From Clostridiales bacterium (GTDB lineage Bacteria > Bacillota > Clostridia > Lachnospirales > Lachnospiraceae), in the NCBI GenBank assembly GCA_012523775.1, contig JAAYTK010000062.1:1-64000 (forward strand): a DNA stretch of 64,000 bases. The letters run 5' to 3'. The translations under genes and the position numbers were made by a program. The notes under the pieces were generated by a model. It saw only the letters and a program-made list of their open reading frames with translations. It was not told the DNA's origin and searched no databases. Shown piece by piece: positions 18,297 through 27,517 of this stretch (positions within the stretch are counted from its first letter, which is position 1; the number at the start of each line of letters is the position of its first letter).

Positions 18297-18410
18297 AAAA
18301 TACCTCCTTAATAAATTTAATCTGCAGTTTACTGACTTAGTATGTATACATTGTTTCCCTTTTCACGGCTATCTATTACTAAATTCATTTTTTATTGAAT
18401 AGACGAACCA

Positions 18411-18449
18411 TAAAAAAGACTGTTAAATGCTCCGTGTCATTTAACAGTC
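18411..18449 (-). terminator. Terminator after degV
   Basis: A perfect 12-pair stem GACTGTTAAATG / CATTTAACAGTC with an eight-base loop is followed on the minus strand by TTTTTT. It separates DegV from the PFOR unit. Confidence 0.9.
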
Positions 18450-18469
18450 AGTATAAATAATACTTATTT

Positions 18470-19321
18470 TTATTTACTTATATACAGAATTCCGAGAGTA
18501 TTGGGCCCGCAGTGACTCGATATAACCCCTCCCGCACGGGTTACCAGAACCTCTTTAAATATTTTCAGTCCCTCCAGATATTGCTTGATTTCATCGACAA
18601 CCTCCTTTGCGCAGCCCGAATGCGTTATAAATACTCTGTCAGACTCCGCATTCAGATATTGCTCCTTTCTATCCTGGGCATATTTTAGAAGCACTGATTT
18701 GATATTTCCTCTGTACTTCTTTCCTACGACCATCTTACCGTCATTAACAACTATCTCCGGCTTAAGCCTCAATGTATTGGCAAGTAACGCCGCCACCCCG
18801 GAGCATCTTCCGCCACGGTGAAGGAATGTCAGTGTATTTACTACAAAGCTTGCCCTAACCTTTGAATTGATTTCACTGTTATCCTTAAGAATATCTTCGA
18901 CAGACGCTCCGTTCTTTGCCATTATTGCCGCTCGAAGAACCTGTAGACCGATTCCTGTAGAAAGACTCTTTGAATCTACGACAAAAATTCTGTCATAACC
19001 CATGTTCTGTGCTGCTAGTCTAATTACATTACAGGTTGCCGACATCAGTTCTGATATTCCAAAGAATATGATATCTAATCCCTTTTTAACAAAAGGCTCT
19101 AAAAATGCAATCGCATCGCCTATAGTTGGAGCAGCTGTTTTCGGTGTCTGACCTGTTTCATCGGACCAACTATATATTTCATCCGGGGAAATCTCAACTC
19201 CGTCCTTCTTGGTTTTGTCTCCCAAGGAAATCATTAACGGAATTATACTAATATCATACTTTTCCAGTAAATCACTTGATAAATCACAGGTACTGTCTGA
19301 AACAACTTTGATATTACTCAT
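18470..19321 (-). CDS. DegV family fatty acid-binding protein
   Basis: A 283-residue DegV/FakB-type protein that binds a fatty acid, normally for phosphorylation by a FakA kinase. SDSTCDLS near the N-terminus, VDSKSLSTGIGL and LTFLHRGGRCSG are the conserved ligand-site blocks. No fakA is in the window. AAGGAGAG precedes the ATG, and a strong terminator follows. Confidence 0.9.
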   Translation of the reverse strand: MSNIKVVSDSTCDLSSDLLEKYDISIIPLMISLGDKTKKDGVEISPDEIYSWSDETGQTPKTAAPTIGDAIAFLEPFVKKGLDIIFFGISELMSATCNVIRLAAQNMGYDRIFVVDSKSLSTGIGLQVLRAAIMAKNGASVEDILKDNSEINSKVRASFVVNTLTFLHRGGRCSGVAALLANTLRLKPEIVVNDGKMVVGKKYRGNIKSVLLKYAQDRKEQYLNAESDRVFITHSGCAKEVVDEIKQYLEGLKIFKEVLVTRAGGVISSHCGPNTLGILYISK

Positions 19322-19442
19322 CAGCTTCTCTCCTTATCTAATCCGTGAAGGCTCTGATGAATCTTTACGGATACTATAGACTTATCATAGTGCGAAAATA
19401 TAACCTTGTCAACTCAAATCAAATCTTCCTTATAAGGATTTT

Positions 19443-20669
19443 CTATTCCGAAAGCAGTCTCTTTTCGCCCTCAATCGCCTGAAGCGGTGCGATATTTTGT
19501 GTAAATTCCAAGGTTCCTATATAATTGCCCTCATTATCTCTCACTGCAAGATAACGTATCATAATATATCTGTCACCCATTTTAATCCAAAAATCCTCAT
19601 GGTCCTTCTTTCCTGACATTAAATCCTCAACGATTTGCTCGACGATATGGACACTGGCAGGAGGATGACAGTTAGTAACCTTTCTGCCTATGACGGACTT
19701 GGCTCTTGGGAAAATACGCTCTGTACCATGTGAAAAATATTTTACAATACCGTCCTTATCTACAAATGTAACATCGACAGGCAGGGTATTCAGCATAGCT
19801 TCCAATTCCTTTTGGGTAAGAATCCCTGTCTCAAAAGTAATATAACCCGGTCCGGCAGGAACTTCACCCTCCTGTCTTTCCTTCTCTTCAACATTGACTC
19901 TTACAGGTTTCCATTCTCTTTTCGGCTCATATATACAGAATCCCAAGTCATGGCTTTCCCTGGCTATCTTTAACCATTCATCTTCATTTAGAGTATCTAA
20001 GGCCATAGGGAATAAGATGTTTTCCTCTTTAAAAATCATCTCATGAACCCGCTCTATAGACTCGGCTGCTTTTGTCGACAGATCCTTTGCGCTGCCTGAA
20101 TCTTCAATGAGTTTAATTACATTCTTAAGATCGGCTCTAATCTCGTCATCTACGCCCCACATCACCTTAGGAGGAGCAGTAATTCCGTATTTTTCAAGGT
20201 AGGGGAACAAAAGGTTTTCTTTTCTTATATAATGCTTATCGATTTCATATAATTTTGTGAATTCATCCTTCAGCCTTTGACGTATATCCGGGTTGTCATT
20301 CTCTAAAAGCTCTGAAATCAAAGGCTTTATCGTTTTATCCATCAGACGCTCCAGGGCTCGGTTTTCCATCTTAAATGTATGAACCGGATGTCCTGGAATT
20401 TCAGCAGGATTGTCGGGCATATGAATTTCCTCAATCGACCCCTTAAAAACAGCCGCATGAACATCGCAAAGCCTTTGGACTTCCTCTACAGGCATTCCTT
20501 CCTTAATCAGTTGATTTTCCATCATCGATATCTCGGTTGCAGACACCCCTTCAATAAGCTTGGCAAACCTTTCCTTAACCTCGTCAACGGTTTTTCCGTT
20601 ATGAAGCTCCATAATAAGCTCTTTTAATACCTTCTGACGATATTCTCTGTTGTTGATATGTTCGCTCAT
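19443..20669 (-). CDS. DUF438 - hemerythrin-like - PAS protein
   Basis: A 408-residue protein with three modules: DUF438 (about 10-80, with SATEISMMENQLIKEGMP), a hemerythrin-like HHE region (about 90-230, with HPVHTF, HYIRKENLLFPYLE, HEMIFKEENILFP), and a C-terminal PAS domain (about 285-400, with VTFVDKDGIVKYFSHG). The His/Glu pattern suggests a di-iron site that may sense O2 or NO. DUF438 proteins are often paired with DUF1858, and a DUF1858 gene lies upstream of gnd. It is 31 bases behind the cyclase gene and probably in the same transcript. Confidence 0.88.
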   Translation of the reverse strand: MSEHINNREYRQKVLKELIMELHNGKTVDEVKERFAKLIEGVSATEISMMENQLIKEGMPVEEVQRLCDVHAAVFKGSIEEIHMPDNPAEIPGHPVHTFKMENRALERLMDKTIKPLISELLENDNPDIRQRLKDEFTKLYEIDKHYIRKENLLFPYLEKYGITAPPKVMWGVDDEIRADLKNVIKLIEDSGSAKDLSTKAAESIERVHEMIFKEENILFPMALDTLNEDEWLKIARESHDLGFCIYEPKREWKPVRVNVEEKERQEGEVPAGPGYITFETGILTQKELEAMLNTLPVDVTFVDKDGIVKYFSHGTERIFPRAKSVIGRKVTNCHPPASVHIVEQIVEDLMSGKKDHEDFWIKMGDRYIMIRYLAVRDNEGNYIGTLEFTQNIAPLQAIEGEKRLLSE

Positions 20670-20700
20670 ATTTCTCCTCCTTCTGTGTGTGATTATTGTA

Positions 20701-21339
20701 TTATTTTATAAGATAAGCCCTAACCGGTGCAGCTTCTGCTCCGGGAATCAGTATCGGCGCCGCATGAAGAAGATATTCCCCTTCCTCTACATTTCTCAGC
20801 ATTAATCCTTCAAGTATCATGATATTTGCGTTGAACAAACTTATATGCGTCTCATGGTAGGGCTGGTTTCTCTCAATACCAAGAGAGTCTATGCCCACTC
20901 CCTTGATTTTAAGTCTGGCCAGATAATCCGCACCATCACTACTTACATAGATAAAATCAGACTCCAGAATATCCTCAAATGAGTTTCTTGTCTTAAGAAG
21001 TATAAAATCCCCTTCCTTTATATCCAGTCCTGCCAGATCTTTCTCGGTAATCTTATCCTTTACGGACGTAAGATCAAACACCTTACATTCCGTAACTACA
21101 TTGGCCAACTTTAGTTCCTCTAGAGTATATCCGTCGGGAATCATATGCTTGGGAGTATCTAAATGAGTTCCCGTATGAAGATTAAGCTCGAGCCTTGTTT
21201 CAAAGGTCGAGCCTGAATCAAAATCACTATCTATGCTGATTATAGGCCTCTTAGACTCCCTTCCCTTATATACCGGCATCCTATATGAAATTGGCATCGA
21301 TATATCAAATATTTGAAGCTCTTTTGTATTTATAATCAT
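20701..21339 (-). CDS. Cyclase family protein (kynurenine formamidase-like)
   Basis: A 212-residue metal-dependent hydrolase of the cyclase/arylformamidase family. The conserved metal motif appears as HTGTHLDTPKHM; the opening FDISMPISYRMPVY is also typical. The ORF track opens at a GTG (21351), but the ATG at 21339 overlaps the zwf stop as ATGA and has AGGTGG upstream, so it is preferred. The true substrate is unknown; proximity to zwf suggests no particular one. Confidence 0.82.
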   Translation of the reverse strand: MIINTKELQIFDISMPISYRMPVYKGRESKRPIISIDSDFDSGSTFETRLELNLHTGTHLDTPKHMIPDGYTLEELKLANVVTECKVFDLTSVKDKITEKDLAGLDIKEGDFILLKTRNSFEDILESDFIYVSSDGADYLARLKIKGVGIDSLGIERNQPYHETHISLFNANIMILEGLMLRNVEEGEYLLHAAPILIPGAEAAPVRAYLIK

Positions 21340-22841
21340 ATGTTCCACCACCTTCTGCCATCCTTAGCCATAAGTTCGAATGCTCTCTCTGGTCCCATTG
21401 AACCAGCAGCATAATTAGGAAGTTCGATTTTACATTGTTCACGATATCGTATTATTTTATCGGCCACATTCCAGGCGGCCTCAACCTCATCCCATCGGGA
21501 GAACAGGGTCGAATCGCCTCTAAGAATATCATATATCAGTCTCTCATAAGCCTCAGGTGTATTCCCTTGGGTGGGACTTACATAGCTGGTATCCATCTTG
21601 GTCGTTACAATATCATGATGTGTACTGAAATCCTTTGTATTAAACTGAAAGAACACACCCACATTCGGTTGAATTCTTATAACAAGGATATTAGGCTCCT
21701 GATTACGATCCTTAAAATATAAGATATTCGGCAAATCCTTGAATTGAATTACTATTTCTGCCCCGTATCTTCCGAGCCTTTTGCCGGTTCTGATATAAAA
21801 CGGTGTGCCTGCCCAGCGGAAATTATTGATATGAAGCTTAAGAGCGACAAATGTCTCCGTCTTGGAATTCTCAGGTATATTGTCCTCCTCACGGTAGCCA
21901 ACTACCGGAACATCGTCGATGATACCATTTCCATATTGTCCGAATACAACATTGTTTTTCAGAAATTCCTGGTTAATATCCTCTATGGCTTCAATCACCT
22001 TAAGCTTCTCTGAACGGATAGAATCGGTTTTTAAATTCACAGGAGGTTCCATGGCTACCAGGGAAAGAATCTGCATTATATGACTCTGTATCATGTCCCG
22101 CATAGCACCGGAATGTTCGTAATATCCTCCTCTCGTACCTACACCTAATTTTTCTGTCAAGGATATCTGGACATTGTCGATAAATTTATTGTTCCAGATG
22201 GATTCGAATATTGAGTTACTGAATCTAAGAACCATTATATTCTGTATCATTTCTTTGCCAAGATAATGATCTATCCGATAAATGTCTTTCTCATCGAACA
22301 CCTCAAGGAGCTTTTGATTCAGCTCTCTGGCTGTAGTCAAATCCTTCCCAAAGGGCTTCTCTATAACAAGGCGACGCCAGGAGCTTTTTGACTTAGCCAT
22401 ATCCGCTCTATGCAATCCCACCACTATAGTTTCAAAGTATTCCGGAGCGACTGCCAGATAGTAAATACGATTACCCAAGGTACCGGCATTATCATCGATG
22501 CCATCAAGATACTCTTTGAGCTCATTATATTTGTCAAGCTCTCTGAAATCAAAGCGATAATACCTAATCATATCATTAAGTCTTGCCCATATTTTCTCGT
22601 CCACCTTGTTCCTTGAGTATTTCTCCATAGATATGCGTATTTCATTTCTATACTCCTCTTCGGTTTTGTCCCTTCTGCCTATGGATACCACCTGAAAATT
22701 CTCAGGAACCAATCCATCCAGCAGCATATTATATAAGGCCGGCATCAGTTTTCTGTGGGTTAGATCACCGGTGCCTCCAAAAATCACTAAAACAGCAGAC
22801 AAATCCTTATCTCCACCAATCAAATTTTTATTTTTCATCAT
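21336..22841 (-). CDS. zwf: Glucose-6-phosphate 1-dehydrogenase
   Basis: Oxidises glucose 6-phosphate with NADP+ in the first step of the oxidative pentose phosphate pathway. The nucleotide-binding motif is FGGTGDLTHRKL, and the active-site block is RIDHYLGKEMIQN with VIEKPFGKDL. The start is moved from GTG 22871 to ATG 22841, which has AAGGAAG upstream and lies 23 bases after gnd. Length about 501 residues, normal. The next step, 6-phosphogluconolactonase, is not encoded here. Confidence 0.96.
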   Translation of the reverse strand: MMKNKNLIGGDKDLSAVLVIFGGTGDLTHRKLMPALYNMLLDGLVPENFQVVSIGRRDKTEEEYRNEIRISMEKYSRNKVDEKIWARLNDMIRYYRFDFRELDKYNELKEYLDGIDDNAGTLGNRIYYLAVAPEYFETIVVGLHRADMAKSKSSWRRLVIEKPFGKDLTTARELNQKLLEVFDEKDIYRIDHYLGKEMIQNIMVLRFSNSIFESIWNNKFIDNVQISLTEKLGVGTRGGYYEHSGAMRDMIQSHIMQILSLVAMEPPVNLKTDSIRSEKLKVIEAIEDINQEFLKNNVVFGQYGNGIIDDVPVVGYREEDNIPENSKTETFVALKLHINNFRWAGTPFYIRTGKRLGRYGAEIVIQFKDLPNILYFKDRNQEPNILVIRIQPNVGVFFQFNTKDFSTHHDIVTTKMDTSYVSPTQGNTPEAYERLIYDILRGDSTLFSRWDEVEAAWNVADKIIRYREQCKIELPNYAAGSMGPERAFELMAKDGRRWWNI

Positions 22842-22864
22842 AGGTATCTTCCTTTCGGCAATGC

Positions 22865-24274
22865 TTACCACTGTGTATGGAATATTCCTTCCTTGTCTGT
22901 TCGCATATAGGTATGGGCTCCAAAATAATCTCTTTGAGCCTGTAAAAGATTCATGGGTAGTTCACTACTGCGATAGCTGTCATAATAAGCCAAAGCACTG
23001 GAGAAAGCCGGAATCGATATTCCATATGATACGGCTGTATTTATTACCATTCTCCAATCCCCCTGATATTCACCGGTAATATCATTGAAATAGTCAGCCA
23101 GAAGCAGATTCACCAAATCCTTCTTCTTATCATAGGCCTCCATAATGTGATTTAAAAATTGTGCTCTTATTATACATCCACCACGGAATATCCGGGCAAT
23201 ATCACCAAGGTTTAAACCCCAGTCATATTGCATGGATGCCGCACGCATCAGGCTAAAACCCTGTGCATAAGCACATATTTTACTGGCATATAATGCTCTT
23301 CTCACAGCCTCAATAAATTTTTCCTTATCATATTTAATAGTCTGGTTATCCTGCTCAGGTCCCCTAAGAACCTTAGCTGCGATTACACGTTCTTCCTTCA
23401 TGGAGGAAATATATCTCTCGTAGACAGCGGTTGTTATTGTAGGTGTCGGTACCCCAAGCTCAAGAGATATCTGACCCGTCCATTTGCCTGTGCCCTTCTG
23501 TCCGGCCACATCCAATATCATATCTACCAAATAATTACCGGTCTCGGGGTCCTTCTTTTTGAAAACATCTGCTGTAATTTCGATAAGGTAGCTGTTAAGC
23601 TCACCCTTGTTCCATTCGGTAAAAATCTCATGGAAGTCAGGAGGAGTAATCCCTAATATCCGCTTTAATATTGCATATGCTTCGACTATTAGCTGCATAT
23701 CAGCATACTCAATTCCATTATGGACCATCTTGACGAAATGTCCTGCACCGTCCTTGCCGATATAGGTACTACAGGCATCGCCTCCAACCTTTGCGGCTAT
23801 ATCCGTCAGTATCTTCTGCATCATCTCATAAGCCTCCGGACTTCCGCCGGGCATTATAGCCGGACCGTTACGTGCTCCTTCTTCACCACCAGAAATACCG
23901 GTACCAAGATAGTATATATTCTCAGCCTCCAGTCTTTTACTTCTTTCCATGGTATCAATATAATTGGAGTTCCCACCGTCCATCAGTAAATCCCCGGATG
24001 AGATTAAGGGAAGCAGCTGTGAAATCATTTCATCGACTGCTTTGCCTGCCTTTACCATCAGTATTATCTTTCTGGGTTTCTCTAATGAATTAACAAGCTC
24101 CTCTAACGAATACATACCGCCTATATTCTTATCTCGTGCTTCTTCCAACAGACTGTCTGTCTTTTCTCTGGAACGGTTATATACCGCTACCGAATATCCA
24201 TGATCGGCAATATTGAGAGCCAGATTCTTACCCATAACCGCCAAGCCGATTAAACCAACCGAGTATTTTGCCAT
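22865..24274 (-). CDS. gnd: 6-phosphogluconate dehydrogenase (decarboxylating)
   Basis: Converts 6-phosphogluconate to ribulose 5-phosphate and CO2 with NADP+. The 469 residues include the dinucleotide motif GLAVMGKNLALN, VYNRSREK (Arg typical of NADP+ preference), MVHNGIEYADMQ with the catalytic Lys-His, and the closing YFGAHTYMR. It is the first of the gnd-zwf-cyclase-DUF438 string. TAGGAGG precedes the ATG. Confidence 0.97.
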   Translation of the reverse strand: MAKYSVGLIGLAVMGKNLALNIADHGYSVAVYNRSREKTDSLLEEARDKNIGGMYSLEELVNSLEKPRKIILMVKAGKAVDEMISQLLPLISSGDLLMDGGNSNYIDTMERSKRLEAENIYYLGTGISGGEEGARNGPAIMPGGSPEAYEMMQKILTDIAAKVGGDACSTYIGKDGAGHFVKMVHNGIEYADMQLIVEAYAILKRILGITPPDFHEIFTEWNKGELNSYLIEITADVFKKKDPETGNYLVDMILDVAGQKGTGKWTGQISLELGVPTPTITTAVYERYISSMKEERVIAAKVLRGPEQDNQTIKYDKEKFIEAVRRALYASKICAYAQGFSLMRAASMQYDWGLNLGDIARIFRGGCIIRAQFLNHIMEAYDKKKDLVNLLLADYFNDITGEYQGDWRMVINTAVSYGISIPAFSSALAYYDSYRSSELPMNLLQAQRDYFGAHTYMRTDKEGIFHTQW

Positions 24275-24297
24275 TTAATTTCCTCCTATTCATAATA

Positions 24298-24320
24298 AAC
24301 CTTGATGTAAAATCAAGGTT
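24298..24320 (-). terminator. Hairpin between the DUF1858 gene and gnd
   Basis: AACCTTGAT and ATCAAGGTT form a perfect nine-pair stem with loop GTAAA. The U-run on the minus strand is weak, so it may be an attenuator or processing site rather than a full stop. Confidence 0.5.
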
Positions 24321-24343
24321 TCATTATAATTAATTACTTTATT

Positions 24344-24574
24344 CTAGTCATTTACTACATATCCTGATTGATTAAGAGCTTCTTTGATTACCTCCAGGCT
24401 TATCTTTTTCATGATCGCTCCCCTTTTAATAGTCATAAATCTGCCTACGGTATTAAGCATTCCCGGCTTAACAATATCCACAAAGCCTAAATCATATAGT
24501 ATATCAGTTAATTCCTTATACTCATTACATAAGTCATAAACACTTCTGTTTAAATCTATTATTTTCTTATCCAA
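24344..24574 (-). CDS. DUF1858 domain-containing protein
   Basis: A 76-residue single-domain DUF1858 protein: IIDLNRSVYDLCNEYKELTD, DILYDLGFVDIVKPGMLNTV and MTIKRGA match the family pattern (also found at the N-terminus of ScdA/Ric-type proteins). The start is set at TTG 24574, which lies seven bases after GGGGAG; the ORF track TTG at 24589 has no site. DUF1858 and DUF438 often work together; here gnd, zwf and the cyclase gene lie between them. A CRP-type site stands upstream. Confidence 0.8.
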   Translation of the reverse strand: MDKKIIDLNRSVYDLCNEYKELTDILYDLGFVDIVKPGMLNTVGRFMTIKRGAIMKKISLEVIKEALNQSGYVVND

Positions 24575-24648
24575 ATCACATCTCCCCAAGCAATAAAATT
24601 ATAAACAGTATTGATGGTAAGAGTATGCAATATAATGGAATTTTATTC

Positions 24649-24664
24649 TGTGACTTAAATCACA
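24649..24664. promoter_or_regulatory. CRP-type operator TGTGA-N6-TCACA
   Basis: The 16-base sequence TGTGACTTAAATCACA is a full inverted repeat of the CRP consensus type, about 75 bases upstream of the DUF1858 start. A second, looser dyad (CACAT-N8-ATGTG, 24661-24678) adjoins it. A Crp/Fnr regulator with the matching recognition residues is encoded at 26780-27499. Confidence 0.65.
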
Positions 24665-24739
24665 TTGAATATGATGTGTTGATGCTTATTAGATATATTA
24701 TATATATCATCATATATAAACACAATATTTTATTATGCC

Positions 24740-25795
24740 TTAATAAAAAAGCTCTTTAAATATCCCCTTTACGGTTGTCATTTTATTTAGCCGATACGCA
24801 TTTTCACCGCAAAATATCAGGCCGTCATCAATATTGCCGTTAACGGCATTAACCAGTGATTTTGTAATACAGTATGGCGTATCCATAGGATTACAGTGTT
24901 GTAAGCATCTAAAGCACTTATCAACGGGAAGTCTTCCATCCTTAGTTTTAGCTATAAAAGGATTATGAATTGCCCTACCGGGCATTCCAACCGGACTTGT
25001 AACGATCTCAATGTCATCCCTCTTAACATCAATATATGCTTTTTTAAATTCCTCGTTCGCATCACATTCCTCAGTTACAACAAATCTTGTTGCCATCTGT
25101 ACCCCGTCTGCTCCTAAGGATAAGACATGCTCAATATCCTCACGGTCGAATATTCCTCCGGCGACTATCACAGGAATGTTTCTTTGATACTTATGTTCAT
25201 ATTCCTTAACACAACCTATTACTTCTCTGATTATATTATCGAAATCAGATTCCGTGATACCTGCAATCTGTTCCTTGGTAAAGGCCAGATGACCTCCAGC
25301 CTTTGGACCTTCTATAACAATAAAGTCTGCCGTTCTGTTATATTTTCTGTCCCACATCTTTAGAATTACCTGAGCAGCCTTTAAGCTGGATACTATGGGA
25401 GCAATTTTTACTGAATAACCGTTCGTTAGCTCTGGAAGTGTTATTGGCAGTCCGGCTCCTGATATAATAACATCTGCTCCGGCCTCACAGGCAGCCTTAA
25501 CATAACTATCATATTGCTTTGTAGCAACCATGATATTTACACCGACTATGCCTCCCTCTGCAATATCCCTTGCCATATCCATATGCTTTTTTATTGCCTT
25601 TAAATTTGTTGAAATCTGCTGTCTCTCAAATTCGGGCTCGTCGTATCCGATCTGGGCTGTGGAAATAATTCCGATTCCGCCCTCTCTTGCAACCGATCCC
25701 GCCAATCTCCATCTACTGACTCCTACCCCCATTCCACCCTGAATTATCGGGAATCTGGCCTTTAAATTACCTATTATCAAGGGATTCATATCCAT
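24740..25795 (-). CDS. Nitronate monooxygenase / FabK-like flavoprotein
   Basis: A 351-residue FMN-dependent TIM-barrel enzyme of the nitronate monooxygenase/enoyl-ACP reductase II family. FPIIQGGMGVGVS, VIISGAGLP, EGPKAGGHLAF and VIVAGGI...ADGVQMATRFV are the FMN-binding blocks. A Cys-rich segment, CFRCLQHCNP, lies near the C-terminus, as in longer clostridial members. Nitronate oxidation is the default name, but a FabT-like operator upstream makes a role in fatty acid synthesis possible. Monocistronic. Confidence 0.82.
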   Translation of the reverse strand: MDMNPLIIGNLKARFPIIQGGMGVGVSRWRLAGSVAREGGIGIISTAQIGYDEPEFERQQISTNLKAIKKHMDMARDIAEGGIVGVNIMVATKQYDSYVKAACEAGADVIISGAGLPITLPELTNGYSVKIAPIVSSLKAAQVILKMWDRKYNRTADFIVIEGPKAGGHLAFTKEQIAGITESDFDNIIREVIGCVKEYEHKYQRNIPVIVAGGIFDREDIEHVLSLGADGVQMATRFVVTEECDANEEFKKAYIDVKRDDIEIVTSPVGMPGRAIHNPFIAKTKDGRLPVDKCFRCLQHCNPMDTPYCITKSLVNAVNGNIDDGLIFCGENAYRLNKMTTVKGIFKELFY

Positions 25796-25815
25796 TACTT
25801 TCCTCCGTATTTTAC

Positions 25816-25828
25816 TTTGATAGTCAAA
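25816..25828. promoter_or_regulatory. FabT/MarR-like operator upstream of the FMN enzyme
   Basis: TTTGATAGTCAAA is a perfect dyad (TTTGA-N3-TCAAA) about 20 bases before the gene. It resembles the site of the MarR-type fatty acid regulator FabT. The rest of the 25796-26105 gap is AT-rich upstream sequence plus the rubrerythrin terminator; no gene was seen. Confidence 0.5.
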
Positions 25829-26030
25829 CTATTGTTTATTCGAACCGTTGTCATAATCATTATAATCACACGGGGATTTGTTGTCAATATCTTATGGTAT
25901 TAATTTCTTTTTCATATAGTTTTTATTACTACATATCTTGCATGTTTATTATTCATAGTTATTATTGTGTTGTTTTACGGATAATATTCCCATGTTTTAT
26001 TATTAATAGTACGAACTATCCATTTCAATA

Positions 26031-26088
26031 ATAAAAGGTGCATATATTCCTAATGCCTTATGATGTAAGGTATTAAGATATATACACC
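26031..26088 (-). terminator. Terminator after rubrerythrin
   Basis: A long imperfect hairpin from GGTG (26037) to CACC (26088), with an inner stem TAATGCCTTA / TAAGGTATTA, is followed on the minus strand by TTTTATTATT. Confidence 0.85.
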
Positions 26089-26105
26089 TGTTTATAATCC
26101 TATAC

Positions 26106-26699
26106 TTAGTGAAATGGTGCCAGTTCCAGCCTTATAAAGTAACCTCTGTCATGGTGACAGACAGGACATTCCTTTAATGCCTCCTTACCCCAGTGTATAT
26201 GGCCGCAATTTAAGCACATCCAGCCTATTTCTGTGTCAGAAACATAGAGTTTATTCTCCTCCAGCAGTTCGGCAAATCTTCCGAACCTGTCGCCGTGTAT
26301 TTTCTCAATCTTGGAAATCATATGGAAAGAGGCTGCAACCTTATCGAAGCCCTCTTCCTTAGCTATATCGCCAAATTTTTTATATACAGGATCGTATTCT
26401 TCATATTCGTTATGCTGAGCCATTCGTAACAGCTTGGCTACATTATCGGCAATATCCACCGGATACGAACCGTCTACATGGATATTTTCTCCGGCTAGCT
26501 CCTTAAGATGCTCATAGAAGATCTCGGCATGCTCCTTCTCCTGATTGGCTGTGAATCTGAATATAGCCTCGATAGCATGATGGTGCTCCTTCTTTGCCTG
26601 TGATGCTGCAAAGGTATAACGGTTTCTGGCTTGACTCTCGCCTGCAAATGCTCTCATTAGATTATCTTTAGTCTGACTCGTTTTGAAATCAACTGCCAC
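26106..26699 (-). CDS. rbr: Rubrerythrin
   Basis: A 197-residue peroxide-reducing protein of anaerobes. The ferritin-like domain carries the di-iron ligands (FAGESQARNRY, ANQEKEHAEIF, SKIEKIHGDRF) and the C-terminal rubredoxin-like domain has CLNCGH and CPVCHH. It reduces H2O2 to water with electrons from rubredoxin or ferredoxin reductases. The start is GTG 26699, eight bases after AAGGAGG. Confidence 0.96.
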   Translation of the reverse strand: MAVDFKTSQTKDNLMRAFAGESQARNRYTFAASQAKKEHHHAIEAIFRFTANQEKEHAEIFYEHLKELAGENIHVDGSYPVDIADNVAKLLRMAQHNEYEEYDPVYKKFGDIAKEEGFDKVAASFHMISKIEKIHGDRFGRFAELLEENKLYVSDTEIGWMCLNCGHIHWGKEALKECPVCHHDRGYFIRLELAPFH

Positions 26700-26779
26700 G
26701 GAATTAACCTCCTTAAAATCATTATAAATAATAATGTCATATAGGAGTATTCCCGTTACTTTTTGTCATATTCAAAAAA

Positions 26780-27499
26780 TCAGTTAATACCTGCTATTGC
26801 CTCAATTTTATCCAAATCGGGTATCAAAATCTCTTTATTACTAAGTGAGCGAATAAGTCCGTCATTCTCCATCTGACTGAATTTTCTGCTAACGGTCTCC
26901 CTGGCAACACCAAGATAGTTGGCTATACCTTCTCTGCTTAAGGGCAACTGAATTATGATTCCCTCCTCATCCTTGATGCCATATTTTTCAGCAAATTCAA
27001 TAAGAATACTGCCGATTCTGTTGTCTACATTTCGTACCCCAATACTCTGAAGGGCGTTTTCCAGCCTGTTCATACGGTTACCCAGTTCATCGATAATCTT
27101 AACTGCAATCTCCGGAAAGCTATATAACAGCTCCTGAAACTGCTTCCTAGAAAGATTACATGTCTTAACAGCTTGAAGCGCCTCAACCGTGTAGGTTGCA
27201 GTCTGATTTCTGAAAAGGTTTTGTTCGCCGAAGAAATCACCCTCAGAAAACACATAAAGAATCTGTTCACGGCCATCGGAGGTATTCTTATATGCCTTAA
27301 CGCTACCCTCGTTTATAATTACAACAGAATCCATCGTATCTCCGACAAATACGAGAGTATCCCCCTTATTATACTCCTTATGATGGATTAAACCCATGAT
27401 TTTCTTAAGGTCCTCAATATCCAGTGACGATAGAATCGGAACCTTATGCATACACAGTCTATCCATGCATTTTTTACATTTAAAGCGGGGTGTCGTCAT
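26780..27499 (-). CDS. Crp/Fnr family regulator with FNR-like cysteines
   Basis: A 239-residue regulator: cyclic nucleotide-binding-type beta-barrel (about 25-140), dimer helix, then a winged helix (about 165-235). Cys8, Cys11 and Cys16 (CKKCMDRLC) plus Cys114 (VKTCNLS) match the arrangement of the four Fe-S ligands of FNR. The recognition helix ARETVSRK has the Arg-Glu-x-x-x-Arg pattern of CRP, which reads TGTGA, rather than the FNR pattern. An O2-sensing [4Fe-4S] cluster is therefore plausible. It is next to rubrerythrin, which it may control. Confidence 0.85.
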   Translation of the reverse strand: MTTPRFKCKKCMDRLCMHKVPILSSLDIEDLKKIMGLIHHKEYNKGDTLVFVGDTMDSVVIINEGSVKAYKNTSDGREQILYVFSEGDFFGEQNLFRNQTATYTVEALQAVKTCNLSRKQFQELLYSFPEIAVKIIDELGNRMNRLENALQSIGVRNVDNRIGSILIEFAEKYGIKDEEGIIIQLPLSREGIANYLGVARETVSRKFSQMENDGLIRSLSNKEILIPDLDKIEAIAGIN

Positions 27500-27517
27500 G
27501 TATACTCCTCCTTATGT

